Shown one piece after another: positions 45,676-54,430 of a stretch of DNA of 64,000 nt. The stretch comes from Caulobacter hibisci (GTDB lineage Bacteria > Pseudomonadota > Alphaproteobacteria > Caulobacterales > Caulobacteraceae): contig NZ_JADWOX010000015.1 of assembly GCF_016135805.1 (NCBI RefSeq), positions 1-64,000 of the forward strand, written 5' to 3'. The notes below the pieces were generated by a model. That model worked only from the letters and a program-made list of their open reading frames with translations, searched no databases and was not told the DNA's origin. Within the stretch, counting starts at the first letter, position 1. Each line of letters begins with the position of its first letter. A program made the translations under genes and the position numbers.

Positions 45676-46863
45676 TTGACCCCCATTCTTCGCGCCGCGG
45701 CCCTGGCCGCCGCCCTGCTGCTGACCGCCTGCGGGACGATGTCCCGGCCGCCCGAGGGGGTGGTGCGGCTGGCGCCCGGCGCGGTGATCCCGACCGCCGA
45801 TCCGCGCATCGTCGCCAGCGACGCCGCCCCGGTGCGGCTGCTCGAACGCCAGATCATGGGCGAGCCGGGCGAGGGGCCGACCGCGATCCTGGCCCTGTCG
45901 GGCGGCGGGGCCAACGGGGCCTACGGAGCCGGTGTCCTCGTGGGCTGGACCGAGAGCGGCCAGCGGCCGGACTTCCGGATCGTCACCGGGGTCAGCACCG
46001 GCGCCCTGGCCGCGCCGTTCGCCTTCCTCGGCAAGGCCTGGGACCCGCAGCTGGCGGCCGCCTATTCCGACGGCGGGGCCAAGGACATCCTGGCCTGGCG
46101 GCAGCTGGCCACCTTCGCCTCGCCCAGCCTCTACAGCAGCTCGGCCCTGTGCAAGCTGGTCGACAAGGCGGTGACTCCGGAGCTGCTGGCCGCCGTCGCC
46201 GTCGAGCACGACAAGGGCCGGCGGCTGCTGGTGGCGACCACCAATCTCGACAGCCAGGAGACGGTGATCTGGGACATGGGCCTGATCGCCAAGCAGGGCG
46301 GACCGCAGGGGCTGAAGCTGTTCAAGGACGTGCTGGTGGCCTCGGCCAGCATTCCGGGCGTCTTCCCGCCGGTGCTGATCGCCGGCCGCGCCAAGGACGG
46401 CCGGATCCTCCAGGAGATGCATGTCGACGGCGGGGTCAACACGCCGTTCCTGGCCGTGCCCGAGAGCCTGCTGCTGTGGACCCGGCCGGCCGAACGCGCC
46501 CAGGCCGGTTCGATCTGGGTGCTGGTCAACGGCCAGCTGGGCCGGCGCGAGGCGGTGACCGTCGGCAGGCTGACGGCGATCCTCAAGCGCTCCTACGACA
46601 GCGCCAGCAAGGCCCAGGCCCGCGCCCACCTGGCCGCCAACGCCGCCTTCGCCGAGCGCAACGGCCTGGCCTTCCGCGTCGCCGCCGTGCCCGACGAGGC
46701 CGAGGCCAACAGCCTGGACTTCAGCGACGCCTCGATGGCCCGCCTGTTCGAGACCGGCCGGCAGCAGGGCCGGACCGGCAAGGCCTGGGCGGCCTGGAAG
46801 CCGGTCGAGGCCGAGAAGGTCGCGACCAACGGCCTGATCGTCATCGATGCGCCGCCGCGCTAA
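45676..46863 (+). CDS. Patatin-like phospholipase lipoprotein
   Basis: The 395-residue protein begins at TTG 45676, with AAGGTGA five bases before it. It has a lipoprotein signal ending LLTAC (Cys19). The patatin motifs are intact: oxyanion loop GGGANGAYGAG (about 76-86), nucleophile Ser107 in GVSTG and the dyad Asp in HVDGGVN. It should hydrolyse acyl esters of phospholipids or related lipids from a membrane-anchored position in the periplasm. Confidence 0.9.
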   Translation: MTPILRAAALAAALLLTACGTMSRPPEGVVRLAPGAVIPTADPRIVASDAAPVRLLERQIMGEPGEGPTAILALSGGGANGAYGAGVLVGWTESGQRPDFRIVTGVSTGALAAPFAFLGKAWDPQLAAAYSDGGAKDILAWRQLATFASPSLYSSSALCKLVDKAVTPELLAAVAVEHDKGRRLLVATTNLDSQETVIWDMGLIAKQGGPQGLKLFKDVLVASASIPGVFPPVLIAGRAKDGRILQEMHVDGGVNTPFLAVPESLLLWTRPAERAQAGSIWVLVNGQLGRREAVTVGRLTAILKRSYDSASKAQARAHLAANAAFAERNGLAFRVAAVPDEAEANSLDFSDASMARLFETGRQQGRTGKAWAAWKPVEAEKVATNGLIVIDAPPR

Positions 46864-46876
46864 GGGGGGCGGCGGG

Positions 46877-47626
46877 TCAGGCCGTCTCGTGCCGCATGGC
46901 TTCGGCCGCCAGGGCTACATGCTCGGGGATCATGCCGCTGGACTTGCGCTCGCTGTAGCGGTCGACGAGGTAGTCGGCCCGGTCACGGGTCAGCAGGGTG
47001 AATTTGACCAGTTCCTCCATCACATCGACGACCCGCTCGTAGTAGCTGGACGGCTTCATGCGGTCGTTCTCGTCGAACTCCTTGTAGGCCATGGCCACCG
47101 ACGACTGGTTGGGGATGGTGATCATCCGCATCCAGCGGCCCAGCAGGCGCAGGGTGTTGACCGCGTTGAACGACTGGGAGCCGCCGCTGACCTGCATGAC
47201 GGCCAGGGTCTTGCCCTGGGTGGGGCGCACGCTGCCGATCTCCAGCGGGATCCAGTCGATCTGGGCCTTCATGACACCGGTGATCGCGCCGTGGCGCTCG
47301 GGGCTGCACCAGACCTGGCCCTCCGACCATTCCGACAGCGCCCGCAGTTCCTGGACCTTCGGATGATCAGGGCCGGTCGCGTCGGGCAAGGGGAGGTCGC
47401 GAGGATCGAAGATCCGGGTCTCGCAACCCAGGGCTTGGAGGATCCGGGCGGCTTCCTCCACCAGCAGGCGGCTGAACGAACGCTCCCGCAACGAGCCGTA
47501 GAGCAGGAGAATCCGCGGCGGATGGCTGGACGGCGCGACGACCGCGAGCCGATCGTGATCGACCTGGGCGAGGAACTTCGGGTCGAGGGCGGGGAACTCG
47601 GTCACGGGCGTCTCCAACGGCGTCAT
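46877..47626 (-). CDS. arsH: ArsH, NADPH-dependent organoarsenical oxidase
   Basis: The 249-residue flavoprotein has the ArsH signatures LLYGSLRERSFSRLL (FMN phosphate binding), CSPERHGAITGVMKAQIDWI and AVMQVSGGSQSFNAVNTLRL. ArsH oxidises trivalent methylarsenicals to less toxic pentavalent forms. It is divergent from arsR. A second in-frame ATG at 47648-47650 would add eight residues and start inside the ArsR-type palindrome; I prefer 47626. Confidence 0.94.
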   Translation of the reverse strand: MTPLETPVTEFPALDPKFLAQVDHDRLAVVAPSSHPPRILLLYGSLRERSFSRLLVEEAARILQALGCETRIFDPRDLPLPDATGPDHPKVQELRALSEWSEGQVWCSPERHGAITGVMKAQIDWIPLEIGSVRPTQGKTLAVMQVSGGSQSFNAVNTLRLLGRWMRMITIPNQSSVAMAYKEFDENDRMKPSSYYERVVDVMEELVKFTLLTRDRADYLVDRYSERKSSGMIPEHVALAAEAMRHETA

Positions 47627-47662
47627 TGATCTGTCAGTTATTTCGATCATATTGGAAATATG
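47626..47662. promoter_or_regulatory. arsR: arsR promoter and overlapping ArsR operator
   Basis: CATATT-GGA-AATATG (47648-47662) is a perfect palindrome whose second arm includes the arsR ATG at 47660-47662. TTGATC (47626-47631) and CATATT (47648-47653) are 16 bases apart and could be -35 and -10 boxes. That would put transcription start at or next to the ATG. No ribosome site precedes the ATG, so a leaderless mRNA is likely. The same operator would cover the divergent arsH promoter. Confidence 0.65.
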
Positions 47663-48001
47663 GAATCGAAGTCCGCTGTCAACATGCTCTCCGCCCTCGG
47701 CCACGAGGGACGCCTGGCGATCTTTCGCCTGCTGGTGAAGGCCGGGCCGGTCGGGATCGCGGCGGGCGACATCGCCCGGACGCTGGACGTCCTGCCCAAC
47801 AGCCTGTCGGCCAACCTCAACATCCTGGCCAACGCCGCGCTGATCACCTCCCGCCGCGAGGGTCGGTCGATCATCTATTCGGCCGACTACGGCGCGATGA
47901 GCGGCCTGCTGGGCTTCCTGATGGAGGACTGCTGCAACGGCGCGCCCCAGATCTGCGCCCCCTTAAGCGCGATCGTCGCCAAGGCCGAGGTCTGCTGCTG
48001 A
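47660..48001 (+). CDS. arsR: ArsR, arsenite-sensing repressor
   Basis: The 113-residue ArsR/SmtB protein has a winged helix (about 10-80, with AGDIARTLDVLPNSLSANLN) and C-terminal cysteines in MEDCCNGAPQICAPL and EVCC. In related alphaproteobacterial ArsR proteins such cysteines bind As(III) and release DNA. The start codon lies inside the candidate operator and lacks a ribosome site. The next gene starts one base after its stop. Confidence 0.93.
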   Translation: MESKSAVNMLSALGHEGRLAIFRLLVKAGPVGIAAGDIARTLDVLPNSLSANLNILANAALITSRREGRSIIYSADYGAMSGLLGFLMEDCCNGAPQICAPLSAIVAKAEVCC

Positions 48002-48002
48002 G

Positions 48003-48677
48003 ATGGCGCATTTCGACCTGCCCCGCCGCCTTGTGGCGGAAGCTCTGGGCTCGGCCCTGCTGCTGGCGGTGGTGGTCGGATCGGGGATCATGGGCGAGCG
48101 GCTTTCGGGCGGCAATGTCGCCATCGCCCTGCTCGGCAACACCCTGGCCACCGGCGCGGCGCTGGTGGTGCTGATCGGGGTGTTCGGGCCGATCTCCGGC
48201 GCGCATTTCAATCCGGCCGTGACGATGGTGGCGACCCTGCGGGGCGAACTGTCCTGGCGCGAGGCGGCGCTCTATCCGCCGGTCCAGATCCTGGGCGCGA
48301 TCCTGGGCGTCTGGTGCGCGCACGCGATGTTCGGCGAGCCGATCCTTCAGGTCTCGACCAGGCTGCGGGCCGGCGGCGACCAGGTGTTTTCCGAGGCGGT
48401 GGCGACCTTCGGCCTGGTGGCGACGATCCTGGGGACCGTGCGCTTCCGGCCGGAGGCGACGCCGATGGCGGTGGGGCTCTACATCACCGCCGCCTACTGG
48501 TTCACGGCCTCGACGTCGTTCGCCAATCCGGCGGTGACGATCGCGCGCAGCCTGTCGGACAGCTTCGCCGGCATCGCGCCCGCCTGCGCCCCGGCCTTCA
48601 TCGCGGCCCAGATCGTCGGCGCCCTGCTGGCGGCGGCGGTGTTCGGGTGGCTTCTCAAGACGGACAAGACTCCATGA
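48003..48677 (+). CDS. aqpS: AqpS-type aquaglyceroporin
   Basis: The 224-residue MIP-family channel has six membrane helices and two NPA boxes: HFNPAVT at 69-74 and FANPAVT at 174-179. In Sinorhizobium meliloti, AqpS replaces ArsB and lets arsenite made by ArsC leave down its gradient. The order arsR-aqpS-arsC here matches that system. Its stop overlaps the arsC start (ATGA). Confidence 0.92.
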   Translation: MAHFDLPRRLVAEALGSALLLAVVVGSGIMGERLSGGNVAIALLGNTLATGAALVVLIGVFGPISGAHFNPAVTMVATLRGELSWREAALYPPVQILGAILGVWCAHAMFGEPILQVSTRLRAGGDQVFSEAVATFGLVATILGTVRFRPEATPMAVGLYITAAYWFTASTSFANPAVTIARSLSDSFAGIAPACAPAFIAAQIVGALLAAAVFGWLLKTDKTP

Positions 48678-49087
48678 GCGACAGCGACTTTCCCATCGTC
48701 ATCTTCCACAACCCGGCCTGCGGCACCTCGCGCAATACCGTGGCCATGGTCGAGGCGGCCGGCTACGCGCCGCGGGTGATCCCGTATCTGGAGGCGGGCT
48801 GGACGCGCGAGCAGTTGCGGGAATTGGCGAGCGCGGCCGGCTTGGCTCTCAGGGACCTGATCCGTGAAAAGGGAACGCCGGCTCAGGCCCTGGGTCTGTT
48901 GGCCGATGGGGTGTCGGACGATGTCATCCTCGACGCCATGGTCGCTGAGCCGATCCTGGTGAACCGGCCCATCGTGATGACGCCCAAGGGCGTGAAGCTG
49001 TGCCGGCCCTCCGAGGTCGTGCTCGACTTGCTGGAGCGCCGTCCCGTCAGCTTCACCAAGGAAGACGGCGAGGTCGTCATCCTCTAG
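48674..49087 (+). CDS. arsC: ArsC, glutaredoxin-dependent arsenate reductase
   Basis: The 137-residue protein has catalytic Cys16 in NPACGTSRNT and the family motif LVNRPIVMTPKG. It reduces arsenate to arsenite using glutathione and glutaredoxin; arsenite would then leave through AqpS. Its ATG overlaps the aqpS stop. Its end overlaps the convergent TonB-like gene by 11 bases. Confidence 0.95.
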   Translation: MSDSDFPIVIFHNPACGTSRNTVAMVEAAGYAPRVIPYLEAGWTREQLRELASAAGLALRDLIREKGTPAQALGLLADGVSDDVILDAMVAEPILVNRPIVMTPKGVKLCRPSEVVLDLLERRPVSFTKEDGEVVIL

Positions 49088-49886
49088 AGGGCCGCCGCGT
49101 CCCCGGGGCGAACAGCAGGTCCGACCAGCGCCAGGCCGCGTCGCCCAGGGCCAGGCGCGGCGCGCGGGGGCCGTCGGCGAGGCTGACGACGACGAGGCCG
49201 CGCATCGGGTCGGCGCGACAGGCGGCCGGAGCGAAACCGACCTCCATGATGATCGCTTCGCGCACGCCGGCCAGGCCGCGGCCGACCTGGTTGGGGCTTT
49301 GCAGCCACTTGCCGTTCCAGACCAGCACCGCCTTGCCCGAGGCGGCGGCTTCGCCGTGGGTCGAGGCCAGGGCCGCGCGGACGCGGGGATTGCGCCGCAA
49401 GGCGGCCTGAAGCCGCCGGACCATGTCGCAGCTGGCCCCGTCGCCGACGCCATCGCCCGAGCCCGTGCCGACCGTGGTGGCGCCGGCCAGATCGGCCTCG
49501 CCCAGCTCGGCGGCCATCATCGTGGTGTCGGCGGGCGTGGCGGCCAGGGGCTCGACATCGGGCGGGCGCACGGCCGGACGGGCCGTGCGGGTCGGCGGCT
49601 TGGGATCAGGCTTGGGCGGTGCGGGCGAGGGCGGCCGGGCGGGGGTGGGCTCGAGCTTCGGCTCCAGGGCCGGCGGCTTGGGTTCCGGCTCGGGCGGCGG
49701 AGGAGGGGGCGGCTGGATCAGGTCGACCGCGATCGGCTCGACCTCGGGCGGACGCGGCTCCGGCTGGGCCAGCAGCACCGCCGCCAGCACCGCCGCATGG
49801 GCGCCGACGCTGACCAGGCCGGCCGCCAGCTTCGTCGCGCGAGAAGCGCGCCTGCGGGGCGGCGGGTCGATCAACGGTCTCGTCAT
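49077..49886 (-). CDS. Proline-rich TonB-like periplasmic-spanning protein
   Basis: The 269-residue protein has a cytoplasmic basic N-terminus, one membrane helix (about 18-40), a Pro/Glu/Lys-rich spanner (about 42-118, including a run of seven prolines) and a C-terminal domain (about 150-265). This is TonB architecture, but the C-terminus lacks the usual YP..A and SSG..LD motifs of TonB. Cys153 and Cys223 could form a disulfide. It may be a specialised energy transducer or a cell-envelope linker. No exbB or exbD is adjacent. The ATG at 49884-49886 gives the compact N-terminus. Confidence 0.7.
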   Translation of the reverse strand: MTRPLIDPPPRRRASRATKLAAGLVSVGAHAAVLAAVLLAQPEPRPPEVEPIAVDLIQPPPPPPPEPEPKPPALEPKLEPTPARPPSPAPPKPDPKPPTRTARPAVRPPDVEPLAATPADTTMMAAELGEADLAGATTVGTGSGDGVGDGASCDMVRRLQAALRRNPRVRAALASTHGEAAASGKAVLVWNGKWLQSPNQVGRGLAGVREAIIMEVGFAPAACRADPMRGLVVVSLADGPRAPRLALGDAAWRWSDLLFAPGTRRPSRG

Positions 49887-50000
49887 CACGCGTCCGGAAC
49901 GAGCGCCGGGACGCCGGCGCAGCGTGCAGGTGAGCACGCCGCCGCGTCAGGATCGTGGCGAGCTGCGCCCCGATGCGGTCACCGGGGCTAACGGGGCGCG

Positions 50001-50333
50001 TCAGCCGGCGGCGACGATCTCGATGCTCAGCGGGCCGCCGCCGGCGGCGATCTCGATCAGGCGATCGACATTGGGGTGGGCGCCGTGATTTTCGCGGGCG
50101 TCGGCCGTGTGCTCGGCGAAGACGGCCAGGCCGTGTTCGGCGGCCTTGGCGTCGAGGGCGCCGAAGGCCTGCTTCAGGTGCTGGTAGACGGCGACAGAGC
50201 CCTTCTTGCCCGGCTGGTTCTCGATGCTGGCGACCACGTTTCCTTCGGCGTCGATCAGGTCGATGCGTTGCACGCCGTCGATGGCCGGCAGCTGCTGAAG
50301 GTTGTCCTTGAAGGTCGCGCCCGGTTGAAACAT
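50001..50333 (-). CDS. DUF2322 protein
   Basis: The 110-residue protein matches the DUF2322 pattern: FKDNLQQLPAIDGVQRIDLI, VVASIENQPGKKGSVAVYQH and ENHGAHPNVDRLIEIAAGGG. It is small, soluble and acidic, with no signal peptide. Function unknown. It lies downstream of icd on the same strand, separated by the icd terminator. Confidence 0.8.
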   Translation of the reverse strand: MFQPGATFKDNLQQLPAIDGVQRIDLIDAEGNVVASIENQPGKKGSVAVYQHLKQAFGALDAKAAEHGLAVFAEHTADARENHGAHPNVDRLIEIAAGGGPLSIEIVAAG

Positions 50334-50398
50334 CGCCAGCTTTCTTGATCGTCGAGGGGGAGGCGGGGGCCTGTAGCACCCCGCGCGCCGGTTCGCCC

Positions 50399-50432
50399 AA
50401 AGAAAAAGGCCCTCCCGCGAGGGGAGGGCCTT
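50399..50432 (-). terminator. icd: icd intrinsic terminator
   Basis: AAGGCCCTCCC at 50406-50416 pairs perfectly with GGGAGGGCCTT at 50422-50432. Read on the minus strand it ends in TTTTTC, a classical rho-independent terminator 25 bases after the icd stop. Confidence 0.88.
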
Positions 50433-50456
50433 CTGTCTTCCGGAAGGGTGGTCGCC

Positions 50457-51671
50457 TTAGGCGGCCATGGCCTTCTTCAGGTTCTCGTCGATCTTGTCGA
50501 GGAAGCCTTCGGTGGTCAGCCAGCCTTGCTTGTCGCCGACGAGCAGGGCCAGGTCCTTGGTCATGAAGCCGCTTTCGACGGTGTCGATGCAGACCTTTTC
50601 CAGGGTGGCGGCGAAGGCGGCCAGCTCGGCGTTGTCGTCGAGCTTGGCGCGGTGGGCCAGGCCACGGGTCCAGGCGAAGATCGAGGCGATCGAGTTGGTC
50701 GAGGTCGACTCGCCCTTCTGGTGCTGGCGGTAGTGGCGGGTGACGGTGCCGTGGGCGGCTTCGGCTTCCACCGTCTTGCCGTCCGGGGTCATCAGCACCG
50801 AGGTCATCAGGCCCAGCGAGCCGAAGCCCTGGGCGACGATGTCCGACTGCACGTCGCCGTCGTAGTTCTTGCAGGCCCAGACGTAGCCGCCCGACCACTT
50901 CAGCGCCGAGGCGACCATGTCGTCGATCAGGCGGTGCTCGTAGTGGATGCCCTTGGCCTTGAACTGGTCGGCGTATTCGGCGTCGAAGATCTCCTGGAAG
51001 ATGTCCTTGAAGCGGCCGTCATAGGCCTTGAGGATCGTGTTCTTCGTGGAGAGGTAGACCGGGTAGCCGCGGTTCAGGCCGTAGGCGAACGAGGCGCGGG
51101 CGAAGTCGCGGATCGAGTCGTCGAGGTTGTACATCGCCATGGCGACGCCGGCGTCCGGAGCCTTGAAGACTTCGTGCTCGATGGTCTCGCCGTCTTCACC
51201 GACGAACTTGATCGACAGGGTGCCCTTGCCCGGGAACTTGAAGTCGGTGGCGCGGTACTGGTCGCCGAAGGCGTGACGGCCGACGATGATCGGCTGGGTC
51301 CAGCCCGGCACCAGGCGCGGCACGTTCTGGCAGATGATCGGCTCGCGGAAGATGACGCCGCCCAGGATGTTGCGGATCGTGCCGTTCGGCGACTTCCACA
51401 TCTTCTTGAGGCTGAATTCCTCGACGCGTTGCTCGTCGGGGGTGATGGTGGCGCACTTCACGGCCACGCCGTGCTTCTTCGTCGCGTTGGCCGCGTCGAT
51501 GGTCACCTGGTCGTCGGTGGCGTCGCGGTTCTCGACCGACAGGTCGAAATAGTCGAGTTCCAGGTCCAGATACGGGAAGATCAGCTTATCCTTGATGAGC
51601 TTCCAGATGATCCGGGTCATTTCGTCGCCGTCCATGTCGACGACGGGATTGGCGACTTTAATCTTGGCCAT
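50457..51671 (-). CDS. icd: NADP-dependent isocitrate dehydrogenase
   Basis: The 404-residue enzyme oxidatively decarboxylates isocitrate to 2-oxoglutarate in the TCA cycle. It is of the eukaryote-like homodimeric type common in alphaproteobacteria: VVDMDGDEMTRIIW, CATITPDEQRVEEFSLKKMW, SPNGTIRNILGG, and YDGDVQSDIVAQGFGSLGLM. GAGGAAG precedes the ATG. A strong terminator follows. Confidence 0.98.
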   Translation of the reverse strand: MAKIKVANPVVDMDGDEMTRIIWKLIKDKLIFPYLDLELDYFDLSVENRDATDDQVTIDAANATKKHGVAVKCATITPDEQRVEEFSLKKMWKSPNGTIRNILGGVIFREPIICQNVPRLVPGWTQPIIVGRHAFGDQYRATDFKFPGKGTLSIKFVGEDGETIEHEVFKAPDAGVAMAMYNLDDSIRDFARASFAYGLNRGYPVYLSTKNTILKAYDGRFKDIFQEIFDAEYADQFKAKGIHYEHRLIDDMVASALKWSGGYVWACKNYDGDVQSDIVAQGFGSLGLMTSVLMTPDGKTVEAEAAHGTVTRHYRQHQKGESTSTNSIASIFAWTRGLAHRAKLDDNAELAAFAATLEKVCIDTVESGFMTKDLALLVGDKQGWLTTEGFLDKIDENLKKAMAA

Positions 51672-51859
51672 TGCGGGGTCTTCCTCTCGCGGTGGCGCGC
51701 TCTGACGCTCGGCGCACAGGGCCGGAACGTGGCGCGGACGGCGAGCCCTATAGACTGTTGCGGCCCCTGGGGAAAGGCTGCGTGAGTTCGTCTCTCGACC
51801 AAGCGCGGCATTCCACCACAGGCGACATCCGGCGCGCTCCGCCCTAATGGGTTGAGATT

Positions 51860-54409
51860 ATGCTGGAAGGCCCCGACGGGCCGTCTTGGGGGAGAGGCGT
51901 GAGCAGCCTGTGGCGCCATACGGATGTGCGATCGCCCCTGGCGCGCCGACTCCTGGCCTTCGCCGCCGTGCTGTCGATCGCGGTCACGGGCCTGGTCACG
52001 GCGGTCACTTTCTTCTTCGTCCAGCAGAGCGCGGCCGAGACTCAGATGCGTCACCTGGCCGAATATGTCGGCGAGCGGGTGAAGACCGAGGACCGATTGT
52101 TCTCCGACCTGGTCAAGGTGCACGACGCCTCAAGCCTGGCCCTGCTGCGCCGGCTGCGGGATGTCGAACCGGGCATCGACGAGCAGTTCGACCTGCTGTT
52201 CCCCGACCATGGCGACGGCACGCGCCGCACCGCCGCGCGGCTCTATGACGGCGGCCGCACGGGCAACCACTATGTCTACGGCATCGGCGGCTTCGTGCCC
52301 CGCGCCGCCGAGCTCACCCGCGAGGACAAGGCCCTGATGGTCGCGGCCATGGAGGTCGTCGCCAACGCCGGCGAGACCGAGATCGGCCACTACGACAACT
52401 TCTACTTCTTCACGCCCGACACCCGGCTCGTGATGTTTGGTCCCAAGCGCAAGGACCGTCTGCTCTATTACCGCCAGGACGCCCCGCCGAACCTCGACAT
52501 CTCCAAGGAGGAGATGACCCAGCTGACCTTGCCGGCGGTCAATCCGCAGCGGGTGATGAAGTGCACCAAGCTGCGCAAGCTGATCTCCAACCCCAGCGGG
52601 CGCGGGCTGAACGCCGCCTGCCTGACGCCGTTCGACATGGGCGGTCGGCATGTCGGCGCCTGGGGCACCAGCCTGTCGCTGGACTCCTTCCTGCTGCGGG
52701 CGGTGGGCGACGCCCTGCCGGGCGGCCAGAACCTGATCGTCTCGTCGGACGGCGAGCTGATCTCGGCCCCCGGCCTGGCCAAGGACGGGGTGGTCGACGC
52801 CGCCCGGCTGGCGCGGGTGCAGTCCAGCGAGCACGTGGCCGACCTGATGGCCCAGATCCGCCGCAACGGCGGCGACGTCGGGGCCCTGCGCGACAAGACC
52901 GGCGACCGGGTGGTGGCCTATGGGCGGATGAAGGAGCCCGACTGGTACTTCCTGATGACCTTCCGCTCGGACCAGATCGTCTGGAACGCGGTCAAGACCG
53001 CGTCCTGGGTGCTGCTGTTCGGCGTGATCGGCATGGTCGTCCAGCTCGTGCTGATGCACCGCCTGATGGCCCGCGAGGTGGTCTCGCCCCTGCGCGCCCT
53101 GGCCCGGGCCCATCGCGAGGACGACGCCGCCGCCGCCGGCCGCATCGAGGACCGCGGCGACGAGATCGGCGGTCTGGCCCGCGAGCTGCGCAAGCAGCGC
53201 GAGGTGCATGACGAGCTGCTGCGCTCGCTGGAGGACCGGGTGGCCGACCGCACCCGGGAGCTGGAAAAGGCCAACCAGGCCAAGTCGGTGTTCCTGGCCA
53301 ATATGAGCCACGAACTGCGCACGCCGCTGAACGGCGTCATCGCCGTCGGCGACCGCCTGGCCGAGGAGAATGATCCGGCCCGCCGCCGCGAGCTTGCCGC
53401 CCTGGTGGCCTCGTCGGGGCGTCTGCTGGAGCAGGTGCTGGGCGACATCCTGGACGTCTCCAAGATCGAGGCCGGCCAGTTCCAGATGACTTTCGCGCCC
53501 TTCGAGCTGGAGACCCTGGTCGCCGGCATGGCCGAACTGCACCGGGCTTCTGCTGAAGCGAAGGGCTTGGCCTTCTCGTGGTCGGTGTCGCCCGAGGCGG
53601 CGGGACGCTACGACGGCGACGCCGGAAGGATCAGCCAGATCCTCTCGAACCTGCTGGGCAATGCGGTGAAGTTCACCAGCGTCGGCGGGGTGGACCTGTC
53701 GGTCGAGCGGATCGGCGACGTGGTGCGGTTCAGCGTCAGCGACACCGGGGTCGGCTTCGACGACGCCGTGCGCGAGCGCCTGTTCAAGCGCTTCGTCCAG
53801 GCCGACCAGTCGATCACCCGCCAGTTCGGCGGCACGGGCCTGGGCCTGTCGATCTGCGCGGCCCTGGCCGAGATGATGGGCGGGGCGATCGACGCCCGGG
53901 CGGTGACCGGCCGGGGCGCGACCTTCATCGTCGACCTGCCGCTGCAGCCCTCGACCGCCAGCCTGGGCCACGACGACGAGGACGACGACGGGCCAGTGTC
54001 GCTGGAGGGCCTGCGGGTGCTGGTGGCCGAGGACCATCCGGGCAACCGCAAGGTCGTCGAGATCGTGCTCGAGCCGTTCGGCGTCGACCTGACCATGGTC
54101 GAGGACGGCGAGGCGGCGCTGCGGGCGCTGGAGGATCAGCCGTTCGACGCGGTGCTGATGGACATGCAGATGCCGGTGATGGACGGCCTGAGCGCCACCC
54201 GCGCCATCCGCGCCCGCGAGGCGGCCTCGGGCGCGCGGCGGACGCTGGTCATCATGCTGACCGCCAACGCCATGGACGAGCACGTCGCCGCCGCCCACGC
54301 CGCCGGCGCCGACCTGCACGTGGCCAAGCCGCTCAATCCCGGCCTGCTGGTCCAGGCCCTGGCCGGCGCGCGCACGCGGGTGACGACGAGAGCCAGCGCG
54401 GCGGGGTGA
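51860..54409 (+). CDS. Membrane-bound hybrid histidine kinase
   Basis: The 849-residue protein has a membrane helix (about 31-54), a large periplasmic sensor (about 55-378, probably dCache/CHASE-like), a second helix (about 380-399), HAMP (about 400-455), HisKA with His484 in NMSHELRTPLNG, an ATPase domain (NLLGNAVKF, DTGVGFD, GGTGLGLS) and a receiver with Asp768 in AVLMDMQMPVMDG. It should sense an external cue and pass phosphate on through a phosphotransferase. A GTG at 51899 with GGAGAGG just before it is an alternative start. Confidence 0.92.
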   Translation: MLEGPDGPSWGRGVSSLWRHTDVRSPLARRLLAFAAVLSIAVTGLVTAVTFFFVQQSAAETQMRHLAEYVGERVKTEDRLFSDLVKVHDASSLALLRRLRDVEPGIDEQFDLLFPDHGDGTRRTAARLYDGGRTGNHYVYGIGGFVPRAAELTREDKALMVAAMEVVANAGETEIGHYDNFYFFTPDTRLVMFGPKRKDRLLYYRQDAPPNLDISKEEMTQLTLPAVNPQRVMKCTKLRKLISNPSGRGLNAACLTPFDMGGRHVGAWGTSLSLDSFLLRAVGDALPGGQNLIVSSDGELISAPGLAKDGVVDAARLARVQSSEHVADLMAQIRRNGGDVGALRDKTGDRVVAYGRMKEPDWYFLMTFRSDQIVWNAVKTASWVLLFGVIGMVVQLVLMHRLMAREVVSPLRALARAHREDDAAAAGRIEDRGDEIGGLARELRKQREVHDELLRSLEDRVADRTRELEKANQAKSVFLANMSHELRTPLNGVIAVGDRLAEENDPARRRELAALVASSGRLLEQVLGDILDVSKIEAGQFQMTFAPFELETLVAGMAELHRASAEAKGLAFSWSVSPEAAGRYDGDAGRISQILSNLLGNAVKFTSVGGVDLSVERIGDVVRFSVSDTGVGFDDAVRERLFKRFVQADQSITRQFGGTGLGLSICAALAEMMGGAIDARAVTGRGATFIVDLPLQPSTASLGHDDEDDDGPVSLEGLRVLVAEDHPGNRKVVEIVLEPFGVDLTMVEDGEAALRALEDQPFDAVLMDMQMPVMDGLSATRAIRAREAASGARRTLVIMLTANAMDEHVAAAHAAGADLHVAKPLNPGLLVQALAGARTRVTTRASAAG

Positions 54410-54430
54410 AGCTGGCGGCCAATGCTCCCC

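Noticed and set aside
47648..47650. Upstream start for arsH
   Set aside because: It lies within the arsR operator palindrome and adds eight unconserved residues. It remains possible but less likely than 47626.
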